DNA from: Calonectria ilicicola
Taxonomy: Eukaryota; Ascomycota; Sordariomycetes; Hypocreales; Nectriaceae
NCBI GenBank assembly: GCA_020809705.1
Contig: CP085831.1
Span: 3,906,001-3,970,000, forward strand
Length of the DNA: 64,000 nucleotides
Reading direction: 5' to 3'
Made by a program: the position numbers and the translations under genes. The notes under the pieces are model-generated. The model worked only from the letters and a program-made list of their open reading frames with translations, was not told the origin of the DNA and made no database searches. This document shows, one piece after another, positions 33,537 through 44,092 of this stretch. Position 1 is the stretch's first letter; the number at the start of each line of letters is the position of its first letter.

Positions 33537-35461
33537 TCATTCCGAACCAGATGCCTCTCGCAAGAAAGCAGCCTGGATTGCCTCCTTTCTCTGTTGCTCT
33601 TCGGCGCTGATCTTGTCCTTAAAGACCATATCCATCTGTTCAAGGGTGCGACCATTGGTCTCGGGCACTAGGAAGTAAACCCAAACAAGAGAAATGGCGC
33701 AGAATGTGCAAAAGAATACGTAGGTTCCGAAACCGATGTTCTGAATCATTGGTGGTGTAATCAATCCCTACTGAGAGTCAGTTTCCGTTAATTCACTCTT
33801 CTGAGTGGCCACTTACGATGATAAAATTGTTACCCCAGTTTGACATGGTTCCGAAAGCGCAACCCTTGGCACGTAGAGACGATGGGTAGATTTCAGCAGG
33901 CATCGCCCAAGGGATAGGACCCCAAGTTGCTCCAAATGTCAACATGAAGAAAAGCAGGAATGCCACGCTGGCCCAGCCGGCAGCGGTGTGGTCGTGCCAC
34001 TTGCCACTATATTTTCCAACCAAGACAGAGATGATGAAGTGGGAGATGAACATGCAGACAGCGCCACCAAGAAGGAGCTTGCGTCGTCCAAATCGGTCCA
34101 TTCCCCAAAGAGACCAAACGCAAGCAACAACCTGGCACACGTTCAAGACACCAGACATGGTGAGCTGCATCTCGTAATCTAGACCCATAGTCTCAAATAG
34201 AGTTGGCGAATAATACTACAAAATGTTAGCGAGAATTCCTTGTTGGTACCTAATAAAGGTTGACACTTACAATGAGGGCGTTGATTCCGACAAATTGCTG
34301 GAAAAACATAAGACCGACTGCCACTTGTGTTCTCATATAGATAGGCATCTTCCAGCAATCGGCAAAGAGGGCCACTTGGAGCTTGATCGCATTTAGGGTG
34401 CCACCGTTAGGCTGGGAAAGTTCGGGGTGATGTTTTTCTGTGACTTCCTTGCGATATGCTACTTCAGCCCGAATCTCACACCATTCCATCATGACACGCT
34501 CGTCGGTAGCGGGGAGCTCTCTGATCTTAGCCAATGTTTGCAAGGCTTCCTCGTCCCGTCCCTGCTGTGACAGCCATCTGGGGGAGTAAGGCAGCAAAAA
34601 GACACCAGCAAGAAGTAAAAGCGCGGGTGTCATTTGGATGAGAAATGGCAGCCGCCACGACCAATGGCTTTGGATATGACGGGTAGCATATGTAATGTAG
34701 AAGGCGATGACGATACCGGTGACGATGCTCAGTTCTTGAAGGACAAGAAGAGTACCTCGAATCTCGGGGGGCGCGATTTCGGAAATGTAGAGGGGTGCGA
34801 CCATGGCAAGCCTGATGCGAATGATTAGCCCACGACTTCTCAATTTTGCCCGAATAGCACACTCACATTCCGACTCCAATACCTCCAACAAATCGTGCCA
34901 CAGTCAGCATGGCATAGTCCACAGCTCCGGTCTGGAGTGCAGAACCCAGTAAGAAGACCCAGCCAGCGACAAAGATACTCCATTTTCGTGAGATCTTATC
35001 AGCAATCCAGCCCTGATTCATCGCTCCTATTCAGCCTGTTAGTCATTATCAAACCATCCAACATACCGCATTATCTTACCCAGAAACGCCCCGAGCTCAA
35101 GGACAGCGGTCATGAGACCCTTCTTGAATCCAGCTCCCGAAGCTTCTGAAGAGACTTCGGGGAATTGCTCCAGAAATTGGGGCATCACCAGTGTGATGGA
35201 TACGACACCCTGATCATAACCAAAGAGAAGGCCACCGAGTGTGGCAAATAAGGCGCATAAAAACACATATCGCGAGGACAGCAAGCCAGCGATGCCGCTC
35301 TTGGTGTATGTCCTGCGTTGCTCCCAAATAGGAGCTCCATTATGCAAGATCTCACTTGCGTGGGATCCTCGGCGTGGAGCGCTGGAGTCGATAACGACTG
35401 ACGATTGCTGCTCGATGTGAGTGACGCTATCGTCAGACGGAGACATCTTTTCTTTCTCCAT
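33537..35461 (-). CDS. MFS sugar-porter-family transporter
   Basis: Five exons join in phase: 35080-35461, 34867-35026, 34271-34811, 33817-34215 and 33537-33767, 570 residues. Sugar-porter signatures are present: GGLLFGYDQGVVS in helix 1, DKISRKW between helices 2 and 3, PLYISEIAPPEIRG, LPYSPRW, FFQQFVGINALI YYSP in helix 7, DRFGRRKLL, WGPIPWAMPAEIYPSSLRAKG and VPETNGRTLEQMD. Twelve helices can be counted. The ATG at 35461 opens a hydrophilic N-terminal tail of about 65 residues. Likely plasma-membrane proton symport of a hexose, cyclitol, quinate-like acid or glycoside; the substrate cannot be read from sequence. Two CGGCTATA sites lie upstream (35650, 35989). Confidence 0.92.
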
Positions 35462-36879
35462 GTCAGCGGTTGGAGTCAATGATGGATGTCGATTATGTGA
35501 AAGCAGATGCCGTGTGTGCTCAAAGGATTGCTGCTGAACTGCAGTCTCGAAACAAAATATGAAAGGGGGCCGAGGACGTTAAAGCTTATATAGAAGTTGA
35601 TGTGGGGTGCCGTTGTCATGATGCCTCTAGTCATGAACCATGTTGGAGACGGCTATATTGGGCACCGTCGCCTGCAACACCCCTCAAGCGTGACATCATG
35701 GTCGAACAAACTATGGGATGACATTCATATTCTTGGCGACTAGATGGCTAGGGTACATGAGTTCTTTTCCACGGTTGCAACATCTCACGGTCAGCATTTC
35801 CGATGATGTTGTCGTCCAACAGGCCTTGCCCCTAACGCCCAGAGCGAGAACGAGGGAGTCATGGGCGGGGTTAGCCTGCGGAGAGCCCTTGTTCAACTGG
35901 GGGAATTTGCGGAGGCGGGGCGTCCCCGGAGTGAAACCTGGGGTACAGAAATCCCTTGGCTCAAGGGTGGAAATGAGGATTAGTGCGATATAGCCGCGGA
36001 GCTGAACCGAACTAAGGGAGCCCAGACCCAAATCCCAGGATATCGCCTGGCCCGCATCGTCCAATTCTGTGCTAGCTTACGTGGCAACAAGGTGACTCCG
36101 GGAGCCCTCCAAACGCTCCTCTCCACACCTGCTGCACGACCGATGGCCACCCTGCCACAGCGCTGTTACCGCCATGTTTATTTCAATACGACGAAAGGTA
36201 GGAAAAGCCTTCCCGATAGCGAAGCACGTGGCTTCCAGGCTAGATCCGAGCTGTCACCCCGGAATAGCCAGTTTTCACAGGGCTCTGATGACATGAAAAG
36301 ATACATGTCTACCAGTTCAATCACAAATGTGGAGGATGAACACTCAATGGACCCGACTACTCGGAATCCAATCCGGTGAACACATCTGCGCCGCAGAGAG
36401 AAAGTCCCACAAGCAAGTAGCACGACTTTGGTCCACAATGGTAAATTGGCGTTGGCGAGTTCCACCCGATTGGAGAATCACATATCGTACGTCATACAAA
36501 CGAGTGATTGAGTCTCTCATTTCCATGCGTGGATCCCATCCTCAGTGCGTCTTTATTCCAACAGCCAGGTGGACGTAGAAGCAGCGGTTGTAATTGCATG
36601 CCTACATGCACATCGTTTCTAGGTCTCACAAACATTGAATATGAATACAAATGTTTCTTTACATGTTTTGTCTTCTTGGCAAGATACACCTTTTCATCTC
36701 ACCAAATGCCCTCGGAATTATGTGCCCGATTCAGAGGCGGGTCAGAGGCCTGCCTATCGCACTGACCCCAACGCCACAATTGGCTAGCAACGAACATGTG
36801 ATAATCATCTTGCAAACACTGTTGGTTTGAGAGACACCAACGAAAAACATATCTCCGGTCTGGATCATCCCCATGCAAT
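35462..36879. promoter_or_regulatory. Promoter of the transporter with two CGGCTATA sites
   Basis: About 1.4 kb with no convincing gene. CGGCTATA is at 35650-35657, and TATAGCCG directly followed by CGG at 35989-35996. The TATAGCCGCGG string at 35989 is the same 11-mer as at 28950. Confidence 0.5.
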
Positions 36880-38185
36880 CTAAAGCTCCTGCGGGTAAAC
36901 AGTTGACTCCACTTCTTCAGGATACGTCAGGCCCCCTTGTCTCCGAACCTCGTCCATGACTTGCATTATCACCAAACTCTCATCAAGACTTTGCAGGGTA
37001 CTCTCTTTGAGGCCAGAGAAGAGTGCTGAGGCTGCTTCGTCTGCTTGCCAGGCCAAACCTCTTGCTTCACCTTCAGGTTGCCGTTCATTGCCGTACCAAT
37101 TATACCATTTGCTACCTGCGCCAGGTCCTGGCTGTGGCCAATTCTTTTCGATAATCTCGCCATCCTCAGTCATGAGTCGAGTGCGGGTTGGTCTGAAGGA
37201 TGGATGGTACAGTTCAAGTTCCCCCTTGGCTCCCAGGATACGGACTGATGGTTCCGAAATCCGCTTTTCCCTCCATGGTGTCGCTGGGCTGATTGAACAG
37301 GTGGCAAAAGCATGGGCTGCGCCACCAAGCTCAGCGGGTCGTGGAAAGGAAAGAAGAATACTTGTGGTTTCATCCACGCCACTGGGGTATTTCTTAATAG
37401 TCGCCTGAACATCAGGGGCCTTTCGAAGTTCCGTTGGCATTACATTGTAGATTGCTTGGAAGCACCAGTTCAGTGGGTAGATTCCAAGCTCGAAAAGAGC
37501 CCCCCCAGCAGTTTTGGGGTCCTCAATCCGGGAGAGCGTCTCCGAGGCAGCAACCTCAGGGTCGATGGGTACTGTCAAATCGGCGGTCACGCTTGATGAG
37601 TGGGTTAGCCGACTGTTCCAATGAACCGGAATGATTCCGAATTCTTACCAGCGAACGATTCCAATCTTTCCACTAGTAATTATGTCCTTGAGATATCTAG
37701 ATATGGGAAAATATCGAGTCCAAACAGCCTCCATGAGGAAGAGATTCTATCCGTAGTTAGCCCTAAATTCAATAATCCAAGGTTATGTCGTTTACCTTTT
37801 CTCTTGCTGTTGCGATAAGCTTTGCCGTTTGTTGCGAGTTGACAGTAAATGACTTTTCGCACAGCACGTTGTGCCCGGCTTCTAAGCACAGCATGACATT
37901 TTGAAAGTGATGTGAATGAGGGGTTGCCACATAGATGATGTCAATATTTGGGTCGCGGGCGAGCTCGGCGTACGTCCCATACGCTTTTGCATCGCTACCA
38001 GCTCCGACATCTTCCAGAAACTGTTGCGCCCGCGAGACACCCGATGAGCTAGCGGCTGCAGTGATGGTGTGTCGAAGGTTGGCCACACCTCGAGTTGACG
38101 GATCGACCAAAAGATCCAACGAAAAGGCCTTGGCAATTCCTCCAGTAGCAAGAATACCCCAGCGACAAACAGATTGAGGTGGCAT
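36880..38185 (-). CDS. Gfo/Idh/MocA-family dehydrogenase, dihydrodiol dehydrogenase-like
   Basis: Three exons join in phase: 37796-38185, 37649-37746 and 36880-37591, 399 residues. The start is the ATG at 38185 (MPPQSVCRWGILATG). The Rossmann motif is GILATGGIAKAF, and the family Lys sits in VLCEKSFTV. LMEAVWTRYFPI and GGALFELGIYPLNW are hallmarks of trans-1,2-dihydrobenzene-1,2-diol / D-xylose 1-dehydrogenase-type members. It would oxidise a cyclic diol or aldose with NADP. The third exon starts with a Cys at a position usually hydrophobic. ATAGCCG at 38451 upstream matches the cluster motif. Confidence 0.87.
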
Positions 38186-38925
38186 TTTCTCGGAAGGTAT
38201 CAAGTATAAAGATGAGGGTTCTGGCAATGATTCCAATGATGAAGTAAAGAATATTCAACCATGTCATCGAACCACAGAACATTACTAGCGATGGCAAGAA
38301 CTGTTATAATCTAAACAGCCTACCTATTGAGGGTGTGGTAAAGTACGATAATTGCGGCTTAGGCAAGATGCTCTCGGCAATATGGTCACTACAGTGGCTA
38401 AATGATGTGGGGAATAGGCCGGAGGCGAGAGCCGTGAAGCGGGAAATGAGATAGCCGGCCAGCCTGGAATTGGTAACTGTGGCAATACGACAATGAAGTA
38501 AAATCCCGAGCAAGTCACAAGACGTGAAAAAAAAATATTATGAGTAATCTAAACCCATCTAGTTAGGCAAATTGCTTCAACAAACCAGCCAAATGCGGAT
38601 GGATCACTCAGACAGCTTGAATGAACCATCAAGGGGATGCGAGCCACATTTACGGGGTATGAAGTATAGCATAGGATTTTTGGAGTCTCATCGTCCATGT
38701 GGGTTCACATTTCTGGGGTAATTATCTAAGTTAGAGAGCGAAACGATCTACCTTTTGTCATCCTACACTAGCCTCGAGATTGTACCATCACCCCCACCTT
38801 GCCTCAATGTGAGAATACGGTGACCAAAAAGAAATCACAGCCACAAACAAGAGCTATCCCTGCCAGCCTGCCAGAGATTGAATATCGGGCATAATTATAA
38901 TAGTAATTTATGGATGCATTTATCC
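38186..38925. promoter_or_regulatory. Promoter of the dihydrodiol-dehydrogenase-like gene
   Basis: No gene seen. Contains GATAGCCG at 38450-38457, the reverse complement of CGGCTATC, and GCGGCTTA at 38353. Confidence 0.45.
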
Positions 38926-39487
38926 CTAAACTTGAACTTGAGGTGTACAAGCAAGCTGCTCAAAGCTCACGCTCAAGATTTCAACCACATTTCCCCATGG
39001 ATCCGTCGTATAAAGGCACTCCACCCCGGTCCCAAGTGGGTCAACCTTCTTTCCAATTCTTCTTCCGTCGCCTTTGATCACGTTCGCTGCCAGAGCCTCA
39101 GGGTCTGGATCAGTGACGGCAATATGAAAGAAGCCGCCATTTTGATATTCCGTCTCAAAGCCTTGGGCTCTAGGCTCCGGCTTTGGGTCAATAAACTCGA
39201 AAATTTCGAATCCCACTCCATTTCCAGTTGTTAACCATGCCAATTTAACCTCGTTGAGAGATGCAGGGTAAATGCCAAAAATGCAAGCATCCGGATTTTC
39301 GGATCGCTTGATGTGGTCAATTTTACCCAACAGCTTGAATCCAAAAACGTCGGTGTACCATTTAATAACAGTCTCCGCATCATACACTGAGATGGCTACA
39401 TGGTTGACAGCGCGATTATGAATAGGACGAGACTTCTTTGCAAGTTAGCATGCCGATGTACCCAATGGTATATACCAAACTTGCCAT
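38926..39487 (-). CDS. VOC-superfamily (glyoxalase/dioxygenase fold) protein
   Basis: Two exons, 39476-39487 (MASL) and 38926-39435, with a 40-nt intron (GTATAT, CTAAC, AAAG), 173 residues. The fold is clear: NHVAISVYDAETVIKWYTDVFGFKLLG opens the first beta-alpha-beta-beta-beta module, and GGFFHIAVTDPDP, ECLYTTDPWGNVVEILS form the second. Possible metal ligands are the His in NHVAI, Glu in FEIFEF, His in FFHIAV and Glu in VVEI. Such enzymes include glyoxalases, epimerases and ring-cleaving dioxygenases. Neighbours suggest a catabolic step rather than a resistance role. Confidence 0.85.
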
Positions 39488-40904
39488 TTCAGTCATTGTG
39501 GTTTCAATGCTTGATCTTTCAAACGGAATGAAGTTGGCAATACGAGCTCAGATCATACCATAACAAGCAGGAACACTGGCGAAATTCTTTCAGAAGATAT
39601 ATTCATTCGGTTATCATGACGGCTATATGGATAGCCATCCACCGTACACTCTTGTTGTTGGAGGAGGCGTGGTGCCTTTGAATCCTTGGGTGGTGGCTCC
39701 CGACGTGCTACAGAGCCGGGATTGCGGGAGGCGTGTGGGTGGCCAATCATGGGCTGTGTCTCGCACAGGGAAGGCAAATTAAGTATCCACATCATGGCCA
39801 AATTTTTTGAGTTGATGTCATCCGCATAGCACTTGGAGTCCTACCCTATATTTCGAGAGCGTTCTGTGGATTAGATACTTAACATATTCTTTAATTCGTA
39901 GAAACGATCAATAAGTACTTTTTAGATGATAAAAAAGAAGATGATTGTGAAATCTGTCCATATAATGACAAGTTCATTATTGATGTTGAGGATAAAGACG
40001 CAATTGATCTCATCGAAACGCATGGGTCAGCATTCTTTTCGTGTTTTTTAGAACACAAAAATCTCGTTCACGTTGACATAATGATACCGGAGACCGATAT
40101 CTACCACATACACGCCCGCCAAAGACATAATTCTCAACTATTCACCACTCTTACAAAAAGGCATCAAGTCTAACAATCATCCAATGCAACCGTGGTTCAC
40201 TTGCCGCGAGATGAATTGTTCGGCACGGAGTAGTCTGGACCATGTGGTGGAACCGCTTCGGTCGGGGCTATCAGTCCTGATCAGGTAAAGACCAGACGCT
40301 AAAACTTTGGAGCTAACATGGGACCCAGGGCCTGGAAATCATCGCGCACACCGAGTGTGCGGGGTAACTGCGGAGCAGGTGAAACCGGAATTATGCCCCT
40401 AGCGGCTGGGCATAAACCCTGTCTTGCACAAGTTTCGGACCAGTCTTTTCCGAACCACGAATGAAGTTGAGGGTTCCATATTGCCAGCCGTGCTTGTCAT
40501 GGCATGGCTTTCTATAGTTTCCCTTGCTATACAACCCTCTATTCTTGGCTGTATTAATTTGATATACGGTGATTGAAAACCTACCATGCTTGCCGGCGAT
40601 GGTATGAGGGTATAGATCCAGCTTGGAATGAAAAACAAAAAAACGCCAGACCCCGCATAAACTGAGTCTGTCGCGTACAACCCCGCACGTGGTCATAGTG
40701 TTATGCTTCCATCCTTGGTGTGGGAGACGACGTGGGGAATTCACAACGTCTTTAACATCAAGCGGCTATATGCTTATGTGACCAAGACAAGATTTTGGAC
40801 ACCCGTCTGCGCTTAGGAATGCAAGAAAAGAAGAGCCAAAGTGAAAAATAGCTTGAAGTTATTGTGGTGTAGCATTCTGAATGATGACAACTTCATACTA
40901 TGGT
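39488..40904. promoter_or_regulatory. Intergenic region with two CGGCTATA sites
   Basis: CGGCTATA lies at 39620-39627 (133 bp before the VOC start) and at 40763-40770. The region also contains an open frame without a start codon, listed separately. Confidence 0.5.
39904..40173 (+). other. Start-less open frame, possible exon or gene remnant
   Basis: Ninety codons stay open from just after TTCGTAG (a possible splice acceptor) to TAA at 40171. The product would be polar, with CEICPYNDKF and a hydrophobic core (GSAFFSCFLEHKNLVHVDI). I do not recognise it and found no in-phase upstream exon with an ATG. It may be a decayed gene or chance. Confidence 0.2.
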
Positions 40905-41988
40905 TTACTGCACTGGAGAGTTGACTGGTGTCAGTGCCTTTCCTGATGCATGATAGCTAATAATATTCTCCATTCCCAGACTTTCAAATCCCATATGTGA
41001 ATCTAGTGAAGCTCCCGCAGTATGAGATGTCAGTTCCACGTTCTTCAATCCGGCAAGCACCGAATTTACTCGTGGCTCATCATAATGTACATCCAATCCG
41101 GCAGCACTGAGGCTCCCATCCACCAACACCTTGATTAGGGCATCCTCATTGACAAGTTTTCCTCTAGCAACATTGATTAACCTAGCTCCTGGCTTCATCT
41201 TCCCTAATGTTGCTTCGTCTAGTAGGACATCACCTGTGAAGGGTGCCGCAAGGAGAACACAGTCGGATACCGCTAGTAAATCATGGAGATTTTGGTAATA
41301 AACGGCGTTCATTTGTTGCTCAAGCTCGGCCGGAAATTACATAACATCATTGTATGCAATCTTCATTCCGAATGCTGCGTGTGCCTTTTCCGCAGCTAGT
41401 CGCCCGATCCTACCGAATCCCACAACACCCAGTGTGTGCCCTTTGGGATTACGAGATACCGCTCCGATATTTCGCGTAGCATCAGTGAATTGGTCTGGGT
41501 CTGCTAATCGAGCACTCTTAGCAGACCAAGAAAATAGTCGAAATGTTGACAAAATGAGCCAAATAGCGGCATCGGCCACAGATTCGGTGCAAGCTTGCGC
41601 CGAGTTACAATAAATAACCCCTGTGTGCAGTGTCAGTGACCGCCAGTATTAATTAAAATATAGAAGGAAGTCTCAAAATACCTTTTAGTGCTAGGCAGTC
41701 TGTGTCAACCCAATCAAAGCCAGCTCCGGCACTTGCGTAGATCTTGCAAGAGCTAGGTAGTAGGGAAATTAATTCATCATCCCAATTTCCCATCTCGCCC
41801 CCCGTATTCCAAAAAGGGCGGTAGATTGCAAAGAAGTTTCCAAAGCTATTGCTTTTTAGGGCTTGTATGAATTCCTGCCTATTCATGCTGTACGAGCGTT
41901 TGATTTCGAACTTGGACTTCATTTCTTCATATAGGGCAACATTCCATCGAACGTCATCACCCAAATGAAGCACGATTGGTTTTGCCAT
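40905..41988 (-). pseudogene. D-isomer-specific 2-hydroxyacid dehydrogenase with one in-frame TAA
   Basis: Two exons, 41682-41988 and 40905-41620, give 340 codons in one frame, except that codon 197 (41337-41339) is TAA. Around it the family reading continues smoothly: YNDV, then AELEQQMNAVYYQ. The NAD site VVGFGRIGRLAAEKA and the catalytic trio are intact (Arg in INVARGK, Glu in HYDEPRV, His in SHTAGAS). The family reduces 2-keto acids or oxidises D-2-hydroxyacids with NAD(P). No plausible intron removes the stop; the only GT-AG pairs are under 30 nt. A CAA-to-TAA change would be RIP-like, but the ancestral codon is unknown. Either a recent loss of function, readthrough, or an error. Confidence 0.8.
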
Positions 41989-42372
41989 GATTGTTGCTGG
42001 CTAGGCAAATATTGTGAACTGGCTATCTGGTTTGATACTCGATAGTAGCTTGGAGGAAACAGCTATTTAACCAAAAAGGCTCATAAAGATCAGTTCAATG
42101 GTCCTGAACTTTATGCAGTTAGTTCAAATTCCTGATAAATCGTTTCAACTGTCGGACCGCACTAAAGCAAAGTAGTTTCTGATGGGTCCTAGCCCGATCC
42201 GCCCGATCATTTGTTACCATATTGCCGATGTAGCCGCTATTTCTTGGTCTCGGTATTGGAAATCGCTTATGGAATCGAAATATATCCATCTTTAAATTAT
42301 ATAATGCGATCCTTGTAACCTCAGATTCGGGACTGTGATCCGCGAATCGTAGCGCACTCGTGGATCGTGAAG
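41989..42372. promoter_or_regulatory. Divergent promoter of hydroxyacid dehydrogenase and cyclase genes
   Basis: Non-coding, 384 bp. It has TAGCCGCTAT at 42231-42240, a six-base match to the cluster motif (CGGCTA on the minus strand), weaker than at the other cluster promoters. Confidence 0.4.
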
Positions 42373-43634
42373 ATGGAGCTTAACGAAAATGGCATCCCAA
42401 GTTTTGAAGACCTACCTCTTCAAGATGGCTATCCGTTTCTTGCTGCTTGGGGACTCTATGGTGATAATGATGAGCTCGGAACTCTGAATAGACTTACGAA
42501 CGGCCAGGTTGCAGAGGCGGCAAGGAATGAAATTAAGACGGGTGAAAGGTTTGCCTCCAATTAAGCAATCGTCACTTCCCGATTCTAATTCAACAACATT
42601 GATAGAATCTCACTCAACTGGCCCATTGATGCACAAAGACAGAAGAGCTTCTTCAACCGCGCTACGTTCCACATGGAGATTCTTCCATCCTCAACCGTAA
42701 TTGGCAATGACGATGTTTGGAACTTTAATCCCCAGGTTTCATCTCAATGGGATGGCCTCCGCCATTACGCCTACCAAAAAGAAGGACTCTTTTACAATGG
42801 CGTTACCATGGAAGATATTCATGAGTGCAAGGACGACCATGGAAGCACTGTGAATGGAATTCAAGGTAATGCAGTCGCGGCAGATTACGAAGAATATTTT
42901 ATTCAGACCTTCTGCACTCTCTTCATTTATCGAGACGCTAATAAAGAGCAGCCTGGGCAGATCGAGGGATTGTAGGCCGTGGTGTGCTCATTGACTACTA
43001 CAGTTGGCAAACATCAAGAAACCACGGGAAATTGGAGCCATTCAACCCCTTTGAGTCGACATCGATTTCTTTGTCAGATCTTAAAGATTGCCTAGCCGCA
43101 CAGAAGACTGAGATAAAATTTGGTGATATTTTATTCATTCGATCTGGCATGTTGTCTCAGCGTCGCCCTTCAAGAAGCGCATGTTAACTGAGCTTTGCAA
43201 TTTCAGGTTTTATGGCAACTTTGGCCAACCAGTCAGAAGATGAATTGCGGAAATATCAGAATCGTACCCCTCACACATTTGGCGGAGTCGAACAGGACCC
43301 AAATACTCTCAAATGGATTTGGGAAAACTTTAGCGCCGTTGCTGGCGATCAGCCCTCATTTGAGTGTTGGCCTCCGGCACGAGACGACTGGTCCCTACAC
43401 GAAGTACTACTAAGTGGATGGGGCTGCCCAATTGGGGAGCTATTTGATCTAGAAAGGCTGGCAGAGTACTGTAAAGAAAATGGAAGATGGAGTTTCTTCT
43501 TTTCGAGTGAGCCGTGCAACGTTCCTGGAGGCATATCCAGGTAAGTCATCTGGAAGCAAGACGATCAACCACAAGGATGTGATATTAATTGAGTAATGAC
43601 TCACAGCCCTCCAAACGCTCTTGCTATTTTCTAG
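42373..43634 (+). CDS. Cyclase/kynurenine-formamidase-like hydrolase
   Basis: Five exons join in phase: 42373-42548, 42606-42865, 42961-43146, 43207-43540 and 43607-43634, 327 residues. Family marks: FLAAWGLYGDNDELGTLN near the N-terminus, WDGLRHYAYQ, GIVGRGVLIDYYSW, GDILFIRSG and AVAGDQPSFECWP. This is the PF04199-type cyclase family, metal-dependent hydrolases of amides, lactones or ring systems. The metal-site motif HxGTHxDxPxH of bacterial formamidases is replaced by the fungal variant SQWDGLRHYAYQ. The third intron is GC-AG (GCATGT...TTTCAG); only it links RSG to FMATL in frame. It could open the lactone made by the neighbouring monooxygenase, which is inference. Confidence 0.87.
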
Positions 43635-44092
43635 GAATTTTAAATAGTTTAGAGCTCTCCTTTTTGGTACATGGATATGGATCTGGGCACTCATGATATT
43701 CAGGTTAGAAATACGTTTGGCCATCTAAATAAATATTTTTTGTCTATGAATAAAAAAATTAAAATTCTCAGTATGTGAATATACGGCTATGTTTTCCTTT
43801 GGACACTATTCACTGAGATAAACATCCACGTAGGAACGTAGGGGGAGAAACTGGCTTCAATGCCATTTAACAAAAATATCGGTCCATTATTCGTGGTATT
43901 AAGAGTATTAGTCAAACAAGTCTTCTCTTTCTCTTTTTGGGAACATTGAGTAAATAATGAATGCAAGTTACGCGGCAGCAAGGCTTGCCTGATATGAGAA
44001 ACGAAGGTTCAAGGATAAAGGGCATGCAATTTATTGACTAAACTGTAGATCTACTAGAAGTTCTTTTTAGGAGAGCTAGTCCTTAATTCTAA
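43635..44092. other. Spacer between convergent cyclase and monooxygenase genes
   Basis: AT-rich, with A-tracts; nothing coding. CGGCTATG occurs at 43784-43791, odd for a downstream region. Confidence 0.4.
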
